DNA of 60,480 bases, from positions 1-60,480 of the forward strand of contig NZ_SKOG01000001.1 of NCBI RefSeq assembly GCF_007120195.1. The letters are read 5' to 3'. The position numbers and the translations under genes were made by a program. Source of the DNA: Aquisalimonas sp. (GTDB lineage Bacteria > Pseudomonadota > Gammaproteobacteria > Nitrococcales > Aquisalimonadaceae). The number at the start of each line of letters is the position of its first letter. Position 1 is the stretch's first letter. Below the pieces are notes generated by a model. That model was not told where the DNA came from. It did not search any database and worked only from the letters and a program-made list of their open reading frames with translations. Positions 26,242 through 34,873 of this stretch are shown here, piece by piece.

Positions 26242-27408
26242 ATGGGCTTAAATCGACGAAGGTATCCCGTGCCTAGCTGTGTTCGGTCGCTGTTGTTGTT
26301 GAGCCTGCTCATGCCCAGCCTGGCGGGGGCATTCGATTGCGATGAATTGCTTGCCACGGCCCGAGGCGCCGAGCAGTTGCAGGCGCGAACCCATGGACTT
26401 GAAAGGGCTTACGTCAACGACTGCCTGGGCGGCGACAAGGACACGTGGCCGCCCGCCCGGATGCTGGCGTTCGAACTCAACCTCAACCAATTCGCGACGG
26501 TGGCAGGGCTGCGCTCTGCGGCATCCCAGGTGGCGGAGCGCATTGCCGGAGACGCCCGCAACGCCGGGGGCAATGCTGCCACCGCGCAGTTGCGCGGTTG
26601 GTTCGAGGCGGTCTCGAAAAATGCCGACCGCGTCGGGGCACGGTTGGCCGGGCAACAAGGGCTGAATCGACCCCCGGCGCGTATGGACCACTGGCAGGTG
26701 GCGTTTGACCCGACCGGGCGCTGGATGCTGCCTGTCATCGACGACGATGACATAGGCGCTGAGGCCCTGCGCCCGGCATGCCGGGCGCCCGGACCGCAAT
26801 GCGATGCGGTGACCGAAGACGTGATCCTGCTCCTGCGCCAGGTAAAACTGATGGAGCGTGTCGTGAATCTGAGTGTCGAGCGCCCGGCGACGGAGAATCT
26901 CCATCAGCGCCTTAGGGTTCATCACCGGCAATGGACCGCGTACCTCACCGAAGCGCGCAGCCAAATGCCCTGGGAGCTCGCGTTCAACGCCTGGCGGTAT
27001 CGCGCGGCGCGCGACCATTACTGCGACACGCCCGGTGGGATGTGCGGGGCGCCGGAGTCCCAGTGGATCCTGCTGCACCCCGGCGTAGCGCTGGAATACC
27101 TGCAGGGGCAGGAATCAGGCGAGCGCGTGGAGCCGGCGCTAACTCTGGAACTTGTCGGCTACAACCGTTGGTCCTGGCGCAACGACGGCAGCATCGGCAG
27201 GGGATTGGGCGCATCGCTCGTCACCACCGCTTCGGACCGTTCCGGCAAATCCGTTCTCGGTTACGGCGTGATGTTTCACCTGAATCACCGCATATCGGTG
27301 GGTGTCACGCAGCGCGGCGATGAAACCGCATTTTTTGTCGGCTACGATTTGTGGCGGACCGCTCCGGGCCGCGTTGACCCATTGCGTGATCGTTTTCGGG
27401 GCCAATGA
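26242..27408 (+). CDS. Secreted protein of unknown function
   Basis: About 388 residues. A signal peptide (VRSLLLLSLLMPSLAGA, cleavage near residue 30) is followed by a helical region with several cysteines (FDCDELL, YVNDCLGG, DHYCDTPGGMC) and a C-terminal quarter rich in alternating hydrophobic residues (FHLNHRISVGVTQRG, FFVGYDLWRT) that looks like outer-membrane beta-strands. I do not recognise a family. ATG 26242 is preferred to ATG 26170 because the signal peptide follows; the ribosome site is weak. It lies after the oxidase operon on the same strand with a 141-base gap. Confidence 0.65.
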   Translation: MGLNRRRYPVPSCVRSLLLLSLLMPSLAGAFDCDELLATARGAEQLQARTHGLERAYVNDCLGGDKDTWPPARMLAFELNLNQFATVAGLRSAASQVAERIAGDARNAGGNAATAQLRGWFEAVSKNADRVGARLAGQQGLNRPPARMDHWQVAFDPTGRWMLPVIDDDDIGAEALRPACRAPGPQCDAVTEDVILLLRQVKLMERVVNLSVERPATENLHQRLRVHHRQWTAYLTEARSQMPWELAFNAWRYRAARDHYCDTPGGMCGAPESQWILLHPGVALEYLQGQESGERVEPALTLELVGYNRWSWRNDGSIGRGLGASLVTTASDRSGKSVLGYGVMFHLNHRISVGVTQRGDETAFFVGYDLWRTAPGRVDPLRDRFRGQ

Positions 27409-27868
27409 CGCCGCGATTGGCTGATTGTTGGAACCCCTTAGCTGCTTGTACGAATAGCCAGGCAACCACTCCGCCAGTATATAGGGTGGTAACGACAGAG
27501 GAGTTCTGGGAGGTCCGCATGATCACTCTTGAGATCCAGCGGCGCCAGGGACACTCCAAGGCGTCTACGCGTCGACTTCATCCACGTTCGCCGCGACAGT
27601 GCTACAGCCTCGCCTTGCGCCTTCTGAAGCGGGCGGGAGTGCTTCGGTGCCAATGTCGCAACGGAGGCTTCGTGACGGAAATCGACCGCAACGGGTATCG
27701 AACCGTCCGGGATCTGTCCATTGGCATCGGTGAGTGAGGCTAACCGTCTCGCCGACGGCACATCGTATGGCTATCAATGATCGCACGAGGGGACGGTGGA
27801 TACACTACAGTCAGCCGATCGCGCGCACGCTGGCGGGTCAATCGGGTTCACTCGGAGTTCCCACCTTT
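27409..27868. other. Mostly non-coding region with one possible small gene
   Basis: 460 bases. The only candidate is the small frame at 27519-27737, listed separately. A tatatagggt sequence near 27479 could be a -10 region for it. Confidence 0.4.
27519..27737 (+). CDS. Possible small basic protein (72 residues)
   Basis: Starts MITLEIQRRQGHSKASTR and is rich in Arg and Cys (LRCQCRNGGF). It has a good ribosome site, gggagg, five bases before ATG 27519. The residue composition is only moderately protein-like and no family is recognised. It may be a real short gene or chance. Confidence 0.3.
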   Translation: MITLEIQRRQGHSKASTRRLHPRSPRQCYSLALRLLKRAGVLRCQCRNGGFVTEIDRNGYRTVRDLSIGIGE

Positions 27869-28090
27869 TTATCCGGCATCTATTTGCCGCGTCCAGAGGT
27901 TGTCCGGTTCGTGCCGCTTCAGAATACGCTCCACGTGCCCCCGTGCCGTGTCCGGCACGACCACCCTAACCTGACTGGAGTCCGTGTCCAGAAACAGCTG
28001 TTCTTGGGTAAACCCCTCCGCCACCAGTTCATGAAAGGCGTTGGTTGCCTTGTCGACGCGGTCATAGGCGGCCGTAACCGTCTGACTCAT
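27869..28090 (-). CDS. 73-residue stress-type protein, tandem copy 2
   Basis: 73 residues beginning MSQTVTAAYDRVDKATNAF. It shares about 55% identity with the copy at 28212-28433 and the same length. The fold looks like one beta-alpha-beta unit (VTAAYD strand, helix, QVRVVVP strand, helix VERILKRHEP), similar to the YflT/general-stress-17M type domain, but I cannot prove family. It is probably cytosolic. Ribosome site gcggagga is the same as in the other copy, so the duplication included the leader. Confidence 0.72.
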   Translation of the reverse strand: MSQTVTAAYDRVDKATNAFHELVAEGFTQEQLFLDTDSSQVRVVVPDTARGHVERILKRHEPDNLWTRQIDAG

Positions 28091-28211
28091 TGGCATCCTC
28101 CGCGGCGCGCTTGCACTTGTGCTGGAGGCCACCCCGGTGTGACCGGGCCAGCCCCCGGCAGGCCTGTCCGCGGGCCAGCGCTGCCATCAGAGATGGCGGG
28201 CAGTGGATGGG

Positions 28212-28433
28212 CTATTGGGGCGTGAACGGGCGTGCCCATACATCGCTCGGTTCGTGTCGCCTGAGAATTTCTTCCACTCCGCTTCGAAGTGGGTTCGGCA
28301 CGATCACTTTGACCTGATTGGTCTCTTTGTCCAGGTACAGCTCTTCTCGGGCGTAGCCTTCCGACACCAGCTCATCAAAGGCGTTGTTGGCTTTATCGAT
28401 ACTGTCATAAGCAGCCGTCACAGTCTGGCTCAT
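28212..28433 (-). CDS. 73-residue stress-type protein, tandem copy 1
   Basis: 73 residues beginning MSQTVTAAYDSIDKANNAF and ending VWARPFTPQ. It is the upstream member of a tandem pair on the minus strand, with a 121-base gap to the second copy. Conserved between the two: the first ten residues, DKA, NAF, ELV, RHEP and a late Trp. The second strand of this copy reads QVKVIVP. It is acidic to neutral with no Cys. Ribosome site gcggaggacgcc precedes ATG 28433. Function unknown; a stress role is only an inference from the fold-like pattern. Confidence 0.75.
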   Translation of the reverse strand: MSQTVTAAYDSIDKANNAFDELVSEGYAREELYLDKETNQVKVIVPNPLRSGVEEILRRHEPSDVWARPFTPQ

Positions 28434-28612
28434 GGCGTCCTCCGCAAATGGTGTAACAGGAAATCCGTTCTAAATGACTCGGTCACGCGCAAGTATAGTT
28501 GCTTTCCCTGATGCACGAAAACACAGTGCGGAACAAGCCCGCCGTTGCCTGGAGCAGGAGCCGTGGCTTGACCCGCCTCAACGCATTCCGGCATGACGCT
28601 GCATCGCCTTGC

Positions 28613-28626
28613 CTAGCGTCCTGTAA
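28613..28626. repeat. CTAG repeat half-site
   Basis: ctagcgtcctgtaa, identical to the first 14 bases of the palindrome at 817-855. It stands alone, 41 bases after the end of the Kelch gene. Confidence 0.55.
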
Positions 28627-28666
28627 GGGCGGAGGTGGGCGACCCACACACGCATTTGCGGATCCG

Positions 28667-29665
28667 TTAGTCGTCGCCGTTTGGGACCAGGCGCTCGTTG
28701 ACGTCTGAGAATGCGAAACCCGCATCCGGACCGCCGGAGATCACAAAAATCGCGTCGTCCACCGCGGCTGCGTCAAGGCCGTGCCGAGCTGTCGGCATCG
28801 CTGGCAGGCGCTCCCAGCGATCCTCCTCCAGGCTGTAGCGCTCAGCGTCGTCGAATGTGCGCTCTTCGGGTTCGAAGGTCTCGCCGCCGAACAGGTACAC
28901 CCAACCATCGAGCGCCGTCACGGCAACCCCGCTGCGCCCCGTGGGCACAGGAGCACCGTCTTCCCAGCGGTCATCGGCCGGGTCGTAGATTTCGTTGGTT
29001 GTCAGGCGAAACGTGGTGTCATCGCGCCCGGCGAGGACGACGATTCGACCCTCTATCGTGGTCGCGCGGTGATGGTTTCGGGGCGTCGGCATGGGTGCGA
29101 GCTCGGTCCATTCGCCTGTCTCAGGGTCATAGATTTCGTGGGCCCCGACATCCCGCCTGCCATGCGTTGTGCCACCGATGGCGTGGATACGCCCATCGAG
29201 CACGGCGGTCGCCAGAGCCCCGCGCGCCGTGGGCACGGGCGGGCCGTCGCGCCAGCGATCGGCGTCGATATCGTAGATGCGCATGCAACTGATGGGGTCG
29301 AATGTGTTCTCATGGAACCCGGCGATGACGTAGAGTTTGCCGTCGTGGTATTCGAGCCCCGTATGGTTGACGCCCACGGGCAGTTCCGTGAGGGATGCCC
29401 AGTCGTCTGCCTCCGGGTTATAGGCGTATACGGTGCGCGGAGCCACCGCATCCTCCTCGCCAACCTGCTTAAAGCCGCCGGCAAGGAAAATCCGCTCACC
29501 GTCCGTGGCGACACTGACTTCGGTGCGCTCCTCCGGCAGTGGCGCCGATTGGCTCCAGCGGCCTTCGGCCTCGGGCACATCCGCACTGGCCACAGCGGAA
29601 CCTAAGACCAACCCGAACGACGCGATCGCGCGTACAGCGCTTAGGTGATAATGTCTACTGCCCAT
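28667..29665 (-). CDS. Secreted Kelch-repeat beta-propeller protein
   Basis: 332 residues. A signal peptide (about 1-28, ending AVASA) is followed by five to six Kelch repeats of about 48 residues, each with a Gly-Gly pair or close variant and a spaced Tyr and Trp: IFLAGGFKQ, LYVIAGFHE, IHAIGGTTHG, IVVLAGRDD, VYLFGGETF and IFVISGGPD. Kelch propellers bind partners or, in NanM, isomerise sialic acid. No sialic acid genes are near, so ligand binding is all I can say. Acidic, periplasmic or extracellular. The gene is monocistronic. Confidence 0.87.
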   Translation of the reverse strand: MGSRHYHLSAVRAIASFGLVLGSAVASADVPEAEGRWSQSAPLPEERTEVSVATDGERIFLAGGFKQVGEEDAVAPRTVYAYNPEADDWASLTELPVGVNHTGLEYHDGKLYVIAGFHENTFDPISCMRIYDIDADRWRDGPPVPTARGALATAVLDGRIHAIGGTTHGRRDVGAHEIYDPETGEWTELAPMPTPRNHHRATTIEGRIVVLAGRDDTTFRLTTNEIYDPADDRWEDGAPVPTGRSGVAVTALDGWVYLFGGETFEPEERTFDDAERYSLEEDRWERLPAMPTARHGLDAAAVDDAIFVISGGPDAGFAFSDVNERLVPNGDD

Positions 29666-29832
29666 GGCATCACGCTCCTGCCGTCATCATCACGACATCA
29701 AGGGACCGAATGTCAGAGCGGGCCGGGAATCGCCCGCTGGCTGCCCCAGACACTCCGTATTGTAGGAGAATTGTAGGAGACCTTGGCCAGGGGATGCAGC
29801 GATGAGTGTGGAGGCAAGAGCGCTGATCGGGC

Positions 29833-30204
29833 TTATGGCAGCCGGCCCTGCCGGGCAAGCCGGCGCTTGACGCAACGCCGATACCCCCATTCCAGGGCAT
29901 CCTTGAGGACGGGGATCCCGAGCATCCAGGCAACTGGTTTCAGGGCGGGGACGGGGCGCATCAAGAGGATATAGGCCTCTATCCCATGGTGCATGGTGCC
30001 CTGATCGTCCTGGACGTGAAGCGCCTGGAGCGCATCCCGAGGCTCCACACCCAGGGCGCGCAACGTCTCTTCGTTGCCGGTGACGTCAACCCATTCCACC
30101 GCGGCAGCGGCAGCGCCGGCGAGCCGCTCGTAGCGGGCCCTGTCGTGCAAGCAGCGCGGACAGGCACCATCGTAGTAGACCTTGAGGCTTGGCTGTTTCG
30201 CCAC
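29833..30204 (-). CDS. DCC family thiol-disulfide oxidoreductase-like protein (DUF393)
   Basis: About 123 residues. The DCC motif is YYDGACPRCLHD near the N-terminus (C-x2-C after D-G), followed by WVDVTGNEETLRALGV and a C-terminal part ending in a basic tail. Family members are thioredoxin-fold proteins of unknown substrate. GTG 30204 with gggaga upstream is the preferred start; GTG 30228 is possible and adds eight residues. It is divergent from nnrU with about 90 bases between. Confidence 0.82.
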   Translation of the reverse strand: MAKQPSLKVYYDGACPRCLHDRARYERLAGAAAAAVEWVDVTGNEETLRALGVEPRDALQALHVQDDQGTMHHGIEAYILLMRPVPALKPVAWMLGIPVLKDALEWGYRRCVKRRLARQGRLP

Positions 30205-30295
30205 ACATTCTCCCGGCTTTGCACTCACTACAATACTCCGCCATTACGACAATACCCCACCATCACATGGGCTTCACAACACGGAGGCACGCCCC

Positions 30296-30874
30296 ATGAT
30301 TATCATGATAATCGGTCTGCTGATCTTCCTGGGTGCCCATTCAGTGCGGGTTTTCGCCGAGGACTGGCGCACCGCGCAAATCCAGCGAATCGGCGAGGGG
30401 CCCTGGAAGGGGATATACGCTGTGATTTCTGTCATCGGGCTGGCACTGGCGATCTGGGGCTACGGTCAGATGCGGCTGGACCCCATTTACCTCTGGTACC
30501 CACCGATGGGACTGCGACATGCCGTTGCGCTGTTGATGATCCCGGCCTTTGTCCTGTTGGTAGCGACGTATGTGCCAAGAAACCACATCCAGGCAACCTT
30601 GGGCCATCCCATGCTGCTTGCAGTGAAGCTCTGGGCGCTGTCGCACCTACTGGCCAACGGGCGCGTCGGGGATGTCGTCTTCTTCGGCGCATTTCTGGTT
30701 TGGGCGATCCTGGCATTCCGCGCCGCGCGTCGGCGGGATCGCGCCGCGCAGGTGATGCCGCCCAAGGCAAGCGTGCTCGGCACCACCGCCACCGTTGTGA
30801 TCGGGCTGGTCGTCTACTTTCTGTTCGCGTTCTACCTGCACGCGTGGGTCACAGGCGTCCCGGCCCTGGCATAG
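30296..30874 (+). CDS. nnrU: NnrU family membrane protein
   Basis: 192 residues with five to six membrane helices. The N-terminal IIGLLIFLGAHSVRVFA and the LRHAVALLMIPAFVLL, HPMLLAVKLWALSHLLANG segments are the NnrU signature. NnrU is linked to nitrite and nitric oxide respiration in denitrifiers and is related to isoprenoid-modifying enzymes such as Z-ISO. No nitrite reductase is in the window, so the role here is open. ATG 30296 has acggagg nine bases upstream and avoids a 38-residue unlikely extension. Confidence 0.83.
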   Translation: MIIMIIGLLIFLGAHSVRVFAEDWRTAQIQRIGEGPWKGIYAVISVIGLALAIWGYGQMRLDPIYLWYPPMGLRHAVALLMIPAFVLLVATYVPRNHIQATLGHPMLLAVKLWALSHLLANGRVGDVVFFGAFLVWAILAFRAARRRDRAAQVMPPKASVLGTTATVVIGLVVYFLFAFYLHAWVTGVPALA

Positions 30875-30907
30875 TGGTGCATTGTGCCGCTGATCGCCTC
30901 CATGCGC

Positions 30908-31234
30908 TCAGGGCATGAGCCAGTCGATGAGCCACAGGCTACCCATGCCCACGCCCAGGGTGGCGAGGACACTGCGGGTGCTCCAGGCCACCACGGCGGC
31001 GATGATTCCGGCGAGCAGCCGGCTATTCTCCAGGCTGAACCCCGGGTCCGGGCCGCCGTAGACAATCGCCGGGACCACGATTGCAGCGATCACCGCTGCC
31101 GGCACGTAGCGCAACGTGCGGGCAAGCCAATCCGGCATAGTGCCGCTGCCGAGCAGCTGAAGTCCGGACAGGCGCAGCAAGAAGGTGCCGAACCCGATCA
31201 GCACGATAACAACCCAAACGGTGGTGGCGTTCAT
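30908..31234 (-). CDS. azlD: AzlD family branched-chain amino acid export protein
   Basis: 108 residues with three to four membrane helices and the AzlD motif GFGTFLLRLSGLQLLG near residues 15-30, then LRYVPAAVIAAIVVPA. AzlD is the small partner of AzlC in a branched-chain amino acid efflux pair. The start overlaps the azlC stop by four bases, so the two are coupled. Confidence 0.87.
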   Translation of the reverse strand: MNATTVWVVIVLIGFGTFLLRLSGLQLLGSGTMPDWLARTLRYVPAAVIAAIVVPAIVYGGPDPGFSLENSRLLAGIIAAVVAWSTRSVLATLGVGMGSLWLIDWLMP

Positions 31235-31944
31235 GGCCGGCCTCTCCTGCGGTGGAGCATGAGCTCGGTGGCAACCCCGCTGACCACACCGGCCAGGGCG
31301 CCGATGCTCAGGCCGAGGTGGTAGGGCGCGTCATGGGCCACCAGTGCTATGCCACCGCCGACCAGTGCAGCCACAAAGCTCGGGCGGTCACGAATCACAG
31401 GAACCAGCAGTACCAGGAAGACCAGTGGCAACGCGAACCCGACCTGCCAGGCCGCCGGAACGGCTGCACCCAGCCACACACCCAGCGCTGTCGCCGCCAG
31501 CCAGATCACCCAGAGCGGAAAAGCTGTACCCAGGTAGAACCAGAGTTTGGGGCCGCCGACCGAACCGTGCAGAAAACGAGTGATGCTGACGGCGTACGCT
31601 TGGTCCGTAAGCAGGTAGGCGGCCGATGCCCGCCAGGGCAGGGGCAGTGGGCCGAAATGGGGCGCGAGGGAGGCGCTGTACATCACAAGACGCAGATTGA
31701 TGATCAACGCCGTGAGGACGACGATCAGCGGCAGGGCGCCATCGCCAATGAGCTGCGCGACCACCAGTTGCGCGGCGCCGGCGAATATGATCAGCGACAT
31801 GCCCATTGCCATCAGCGGGTCGAGCCCCGCCTCCACGGCGGCGATGCCCGCCGTCATACCGAACGGCACCACGCCGGGGAGCATGGGTGCAATCGCACTG
31901 AAACCATCCAGGAAGACCTGTTGGACCCTAAATCGGCCAGTCAT
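31231..31944 (-). CDS. azlC: AzlC family permease (amino acid efflux)
   Basis: 237 residues with six or seven helices. Conserved AzlC features are GVVPFGMTAGIAAVEAGLDP, SLIIFAGAAQLVVAQLIGDGA, NLRLVMYSASLAPHF and AYLLTDQAYAVS. With AzlD it forms a branched-chain amino acid exporter. It lies 55 bases after the cystathionine lyase gene on the same strand, so a four-gene transcript (CBS, lyase, azlC, azlD) is possible. Confidence 0.88.
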   Translation of the reverse strand: MTGRFRVQQVFLDGFSAIAPMLPGVVPFGMTAGIAAVEAGLDPLMAMGMSLIIFAGAAQLVVAQLIGDGALPLIVVLTALIINLRLVMYSASLAPHFGPLPLPWRASAAYLLTDQAYAVSITRFLHGSVGGPKLWFYLGTAFPLWVIWLAATALGVWLGAAVPAAWQVGFALPLVFLVLLVPVIRDRPSFVAALVGGGIALVAHDAPYHLGLSIGALAGVVSGVATELMLHRRRGRP

Positions 31945-31999
31945 GGTCCCTTGCGCCCGGGTTGGCGACAGGGGCGATCAACACCGCGGGAGTCATCCA

Positions 32000-33169
32000 T
32001 CAAGGCGCTTGCAGGGCGTCGGCCAGGTCGCTGATCAGGTCGTCGCAGTCCTCTATGCCGACTGACAGACGGATGAGTCCGTCCTCGATACCCAGCTGCC
32101 TGCGCGTCTCCGCGGGGACCGAGGCGTGGGTCATGATGCCCGGGTGTTCGATCAGGCTCTCTACACCACCGAGGCTTTCGGCCAGTGCAAACAGGCGGCA
32201 GCCCTCCAGCACACGGCGCGCGCGCGCTTCCCCGCCTTTGACAACCATCGTGACCATACCGCCGAAGTCCGCCATCTGTCGGCTCGCGAGCGCGTGCTGT
32301 GGGTGGCTTTTCAGCCCGGGATAGAGCACCCGGCTGACCGCCTCGTGCCCTTCCAACCATTGGGCAATGGCGCGCGCGCTCTCGCAGTGCTGGCGCATGC
32401 GCAGCGACAGCGTCTTGATGCCGCGCAGCGCCAGGAAGCTGTCGAACGGCCCGGCGATGGCGCCGGCGGAGTTCTGGATGAAGGCGAGCTGCTCGGCAAG
32501 CTCGGAATGGTCTGCGACCACCGCGATGCCACCGACCACATCGGAGTGGCCGCCGAGGTATTTCGTCGCTGAGTGGACGACGACATCGAACCCGAGATCC
32601 AGCGGGCGTTGCAGCATCGGCGTCGCGAATGTGTTGTCCATGACGCTGATTAGCCCATGCTTGCGCGCAAACGCCGCGATTCGCTCCAGATCCACGAGCT
32701 TGAGCAAGGGATTGCTGGGGGATTCCACCCAGACCATGCGAGTGTTCTTTTGCAGCGCTTGCCCCGCGGCATCGTCGTCGCTGAGATCGACGAAACTGAA
32801 CTCCAGCCCCGCGGAGCGCCGGCGCACATTCTCGAACAGCCGGTAGGTCCCGCCATATAGATCGTCCATGGCGATGACATGGCTGCCATGGTCCAGGAGC
32901 TCCAGCACGCTTGCGGTTGCGGCCATACCCGAGGCAAAGGCGAACCCTGCGCGGCCGCCCTCCAGGTCGGCCACGCAGCGCTCGTAGGCCAACCGCGTAG
33001 GATTGCTTGTGCGGGAGTAATCAAAGCCCCGATGGCGGCCCGGGCTCTCCTGGACATACGTGGAGTTCGCGTAGATCGGCGTCATGATCGCGCCAGTGGA
33101 GGGGTCGGGTGGCTGGCCTGCGTGAATGACGCGTGTCGCGAGCTTGTGCGGTTTATCGTGCGCGTTCAT
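32000..33169 (-). CDS. Cystathionine gamma-lyase type PLP enzyme
   Basis: 389 residues of the Cys/Met metabolism PLP family. Visible features: TPIYANSTYVQ, FDYSRTSNPTR (the Tyr and Arg that grip phosphate), GMAATASVLELL and the PLP lysine in SATKYLGGHSD. Immediately upstream is cystathionine beta-synthase (32-base gap), so the likely reaction is cystathionine to cysteine, 2-oxobutyrate and ammonia; cystathionine gamma-synthase or methionine lyase are alternatives that sequence alone cannot exclude. Cytosolic. Confidence 0.85.
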   Translation of the reverse strand: MNAHDKPHKLATRVIHAGQPPDPSTGAIMTPIYANSTYVQESPGRHRGFDYSRTSNPTRLAYERCVADLEGGRAGFAFASGMAATASVLELLDHGSHVIAMDDLYGGTYRLFENVRRRSAGLEFSFVDLSDDDAAGQALQKNTRMVWVESPSNPLLKLVDLERIAAFARKHGLISVMDNTFATPMLQRPLDLGFDVVVHSATKYLGGHSDVVGGIAVVADHSELAEQLAFIQNSAGAIAGPFDSFLALRGIKTLSLRMRQHCESARAIAQWLEGHEAVSRVLYPGLKSHPQHALASRQMADFGGMVTMVVKGGEARARRVLEGCRLFALAESLGGVESLIEHPGIMTHASVPAETRRQLGIEDGLIRLSVGIEDCDDLISDLADALQAP

Positions 33170-33201
33170 GGCGTCTCCTCATTGGGCTGTCCAGGGGGTG
33201 C

Positions 33202-34572
33202 TTAGCCGATTCGGCGCCGCAAATAGTTCAGCAGGTCGATGCGCGTGATCAGTCCCTGGAACTGCTCACCGTCGGTGACGATGGCCACGTGGTCCTGACT
33301 GAAGATCAGGACCAGGTCATCCAGGCTGGCATGCACATCGACTTTTTGCAGATCCGTGACCATGACGTCCCGCACGGGCGCCTGGAAGCGCTCTTCGGCG
33401 CCGTAGACGGCCATCAGCACGTCCGACTCATCCATAATGCCGACAATGCGGTCACCCTCGAGTACCGGCAGCTGCGAGATGTCGTAGAGCTTCATGCGCG
33501 CATAGGCCGTGATCAGGGGCTCATCGGGGCCAATGACAACCGTGTCGTTCTCGGTATACGGATGCTTGATGAGATCCCTCAGGTCGCCGTAATGCCGGCG
33601 CTCGATGAAGCCCTGATCGATCATCCAGTGGTCGTTGTACATCTTCGACAGGTACTTATTGCCGGTATCGCAGACGAAGGTCACCACCCGTTTGGGTTGC
33701 GAGTGCGCCTGGCAATAGCGCAGCGCTGCAGCCACGCAAGTGCCCGTCGACGTGCCGCCGAGGATACCCTCGCGGCGCAGCAGCTCGCGGCCGCACAGGA
33801 AACTCTCCTTGTCGCTGATGGTGATGGCCTGATGCACCCGGGAGAGATCCGCCACCGGCGGGATGAAATCCTCGCCGATCCCCTCGATCAGCCAGGAGCC
33901 GCTGTCCGTGCGTACCTCTCCGGTTGCCACATAATCGGCCAGGATGGAGCCTTCGGGGTCGGCCAGCACCAGTTCTGTCTCCGGCGAGGCTTCGGCAAAG
34001 CACCGGGAGAGCCCGGTCATTGTCCCGCCGGAACCGACGCCGCAGACCAGGGCGTCAAGATGGCCATCCATCTGGCGCAGGATCTCGGGGCCCGTGCCCC
34101 GTTCATGGGCCAGGGGGTTGGCGGGGTTGCCGAACTGGTTCACGTAGAGGGCATTCTCGCGTTCATCGGCGATGCGCTGTGCCTTGTCCTGGTAATACTC
34201 CGGGTGGCCCTTACCCACATCGGAGCGGGTCATCACGACTTCGGCGCCCATCGCCTTGAGGTTGAAGACCTTCTCCCGGCTCATCTTGTCCGGAATGACC
34301 AGGATCAGCTGGTAGCCTTTTTGCTGCGCGATGAGCGCGAGCGCAAGACCGGTATTGCCTGCCGTGCCCTCCACCAGCGTGCCCCCGGGCCGAAGCTCAC
34401 CCGAGGCCTCAGCGGCCTCGACCATCGAGAGCCCGATGCGGTCCTTGATCGACCCGGTCGGATTCATGTTTTCCAGCTTCAGAAACAGCCGGCAAGGGCC
34501 GGTGTCGAGGCTGGTGACTTCCACCATCGGCGTGTTGCCGATGAGTTCCAAGGCATTGTGATAGGTTTGCAT
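33202..34572 (-). CDS. cbs: Cystathionine beta-synthase with C-terminal CBS pair
   Basis: 456 residues. The fold-type II PLP domain (1-320) has the lysine in NPTGSIKDRIG, substrate loop EGTAGNTGLAL and phosphate loop GVGSGGTMTG. Two CBS motifs follow (about 335-450, IKHPYTENDTVVIGPDEPL and RDVMVTDLQKVDVHASLDDL). There is no N-terminal haem domain, as in bacterial forms. It condenses serine and homocysteine to cystathionine. With the adjacent lyase it makes a reverse transsulfuration path to cysteine. Confidence 0.9.
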   Translation of the reverse strand: MQTYHNALELIGNTPMVEVTSLDTGPCRLFLKLENMNPTGSIKDRIGLSMVEAAEASGELRPGGTLVEGTAGNTGLALALIAQQKGYQLILVIPDKMSREKVFNLKAMGAEVVMTRSDVGKGHPEYYQDKAQRIADERENALYVNQFGNPANPLAHERGTGPEILRQMDGHLDALVCGVGSGGTMTGLSRCFAEASPETELVLADPEGSILADYVATGEVRTDSGSWLIEGIGEDFIPPVADLSRVHQAITISDKESFLCGRELLRREGILGGTSTGTCVAAALRYCQAHSQPKRVVTFVCDTGNKYLSKMYNDHWMIDQGFIERRHYGDLRDLIKHPYTENDTVVIGPDEPLITAYARMKLYDISQLPVLEGDRIVGIMDESDVLMAVYGAEERFQAPVRDVMVTDLQKVDVHASLDDLVLIFSQDHVAIVTDGEQFQGLITRIDLLNYLRRRIG

Positions 34573-34640
34573 TCACCACCTCACGAGCTGCCAGACGGTG
34601 CCGGGTAGCGAGGCTTTACACACTACCTTGACGTTAGTCT

Positions 34641-34804
34641 AGTGTCCTGTCCCGTAAATAAGTTGCGAAAATTGGCGTGGATCCTGACGGTTCCTGGCAA
34701 GGCGCGCCGACGAGGCGTAGCGGGGACTACGGCGAGGAGGCGCAACGCCGTCAGGCGCCGTCAGGGCCGCGACAATCGTAACGTTATTTACGGGACAGGA
34801 CACT
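34641..34804. repeat. MITE-like element, complete copy (164 bp)
   Basis: Perfect 21-bp terminal inverted repeats (core gtgtcctgtcccgtaaat; 34641-34661 and 34784-34804) bound a non-coding body that can fold on itself: cctgacgg (34683-34690) pairs with ccgtcagg further in, and a central cgtag/ctacg hairpin is visible. Left flank is CTAG, right is CTGG, suggesting a CTAG-like target. The last 78 bases match the window start (1-78) with three differences. It is probably moved by a transposase encoded elsewhere. Confidence 0.8.
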
Positions 34805-34823
34805 GGTGTCCTGTCCCGTAAAT
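34786..34823. repeat. Back-to-back terminal repeats (38-bp palindrome)
   Basis: The right terminal repeat of the complete element is followed two bases later by another left terminal repeat (gtgtcctgtcccgtaaat, 34806-34823), giving 18-base arms. The rest of a second element is not present before the cysteine synthase stop at 34874. The hairpin may also act as terminator for that gene. Confidence 0.7.
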
Positions 34824-34873
34824 TGGGCGCGTTGCCCGCGGCGGGTTACTGCCCGTTTGCCAAGGTCGGGTAA

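Noticed and set aside
26242-27408. Assignment as outer-membrane phospholipase A
   Set aside because: The barrel-like end prompted this, but the catalytic His and Ser motifs of PldA are not visible.
28799-29605. Frame antisense to the Kelch gene
   Set aside because: Kelch repeats and signal peptide are clear on the minus strand.
31252-32034. 260-residue frame antisense to azlC
   Set aside because: Gln/His-rich translation typical of the reverse of a membrane protein gene in GC-rich DNA.
33133-34608. 491-residue frame antisense to cystathionine beta-synthase
   Set aside because: The minus-strand gene has all PLP and CBS motifs; the opposite frame has none.
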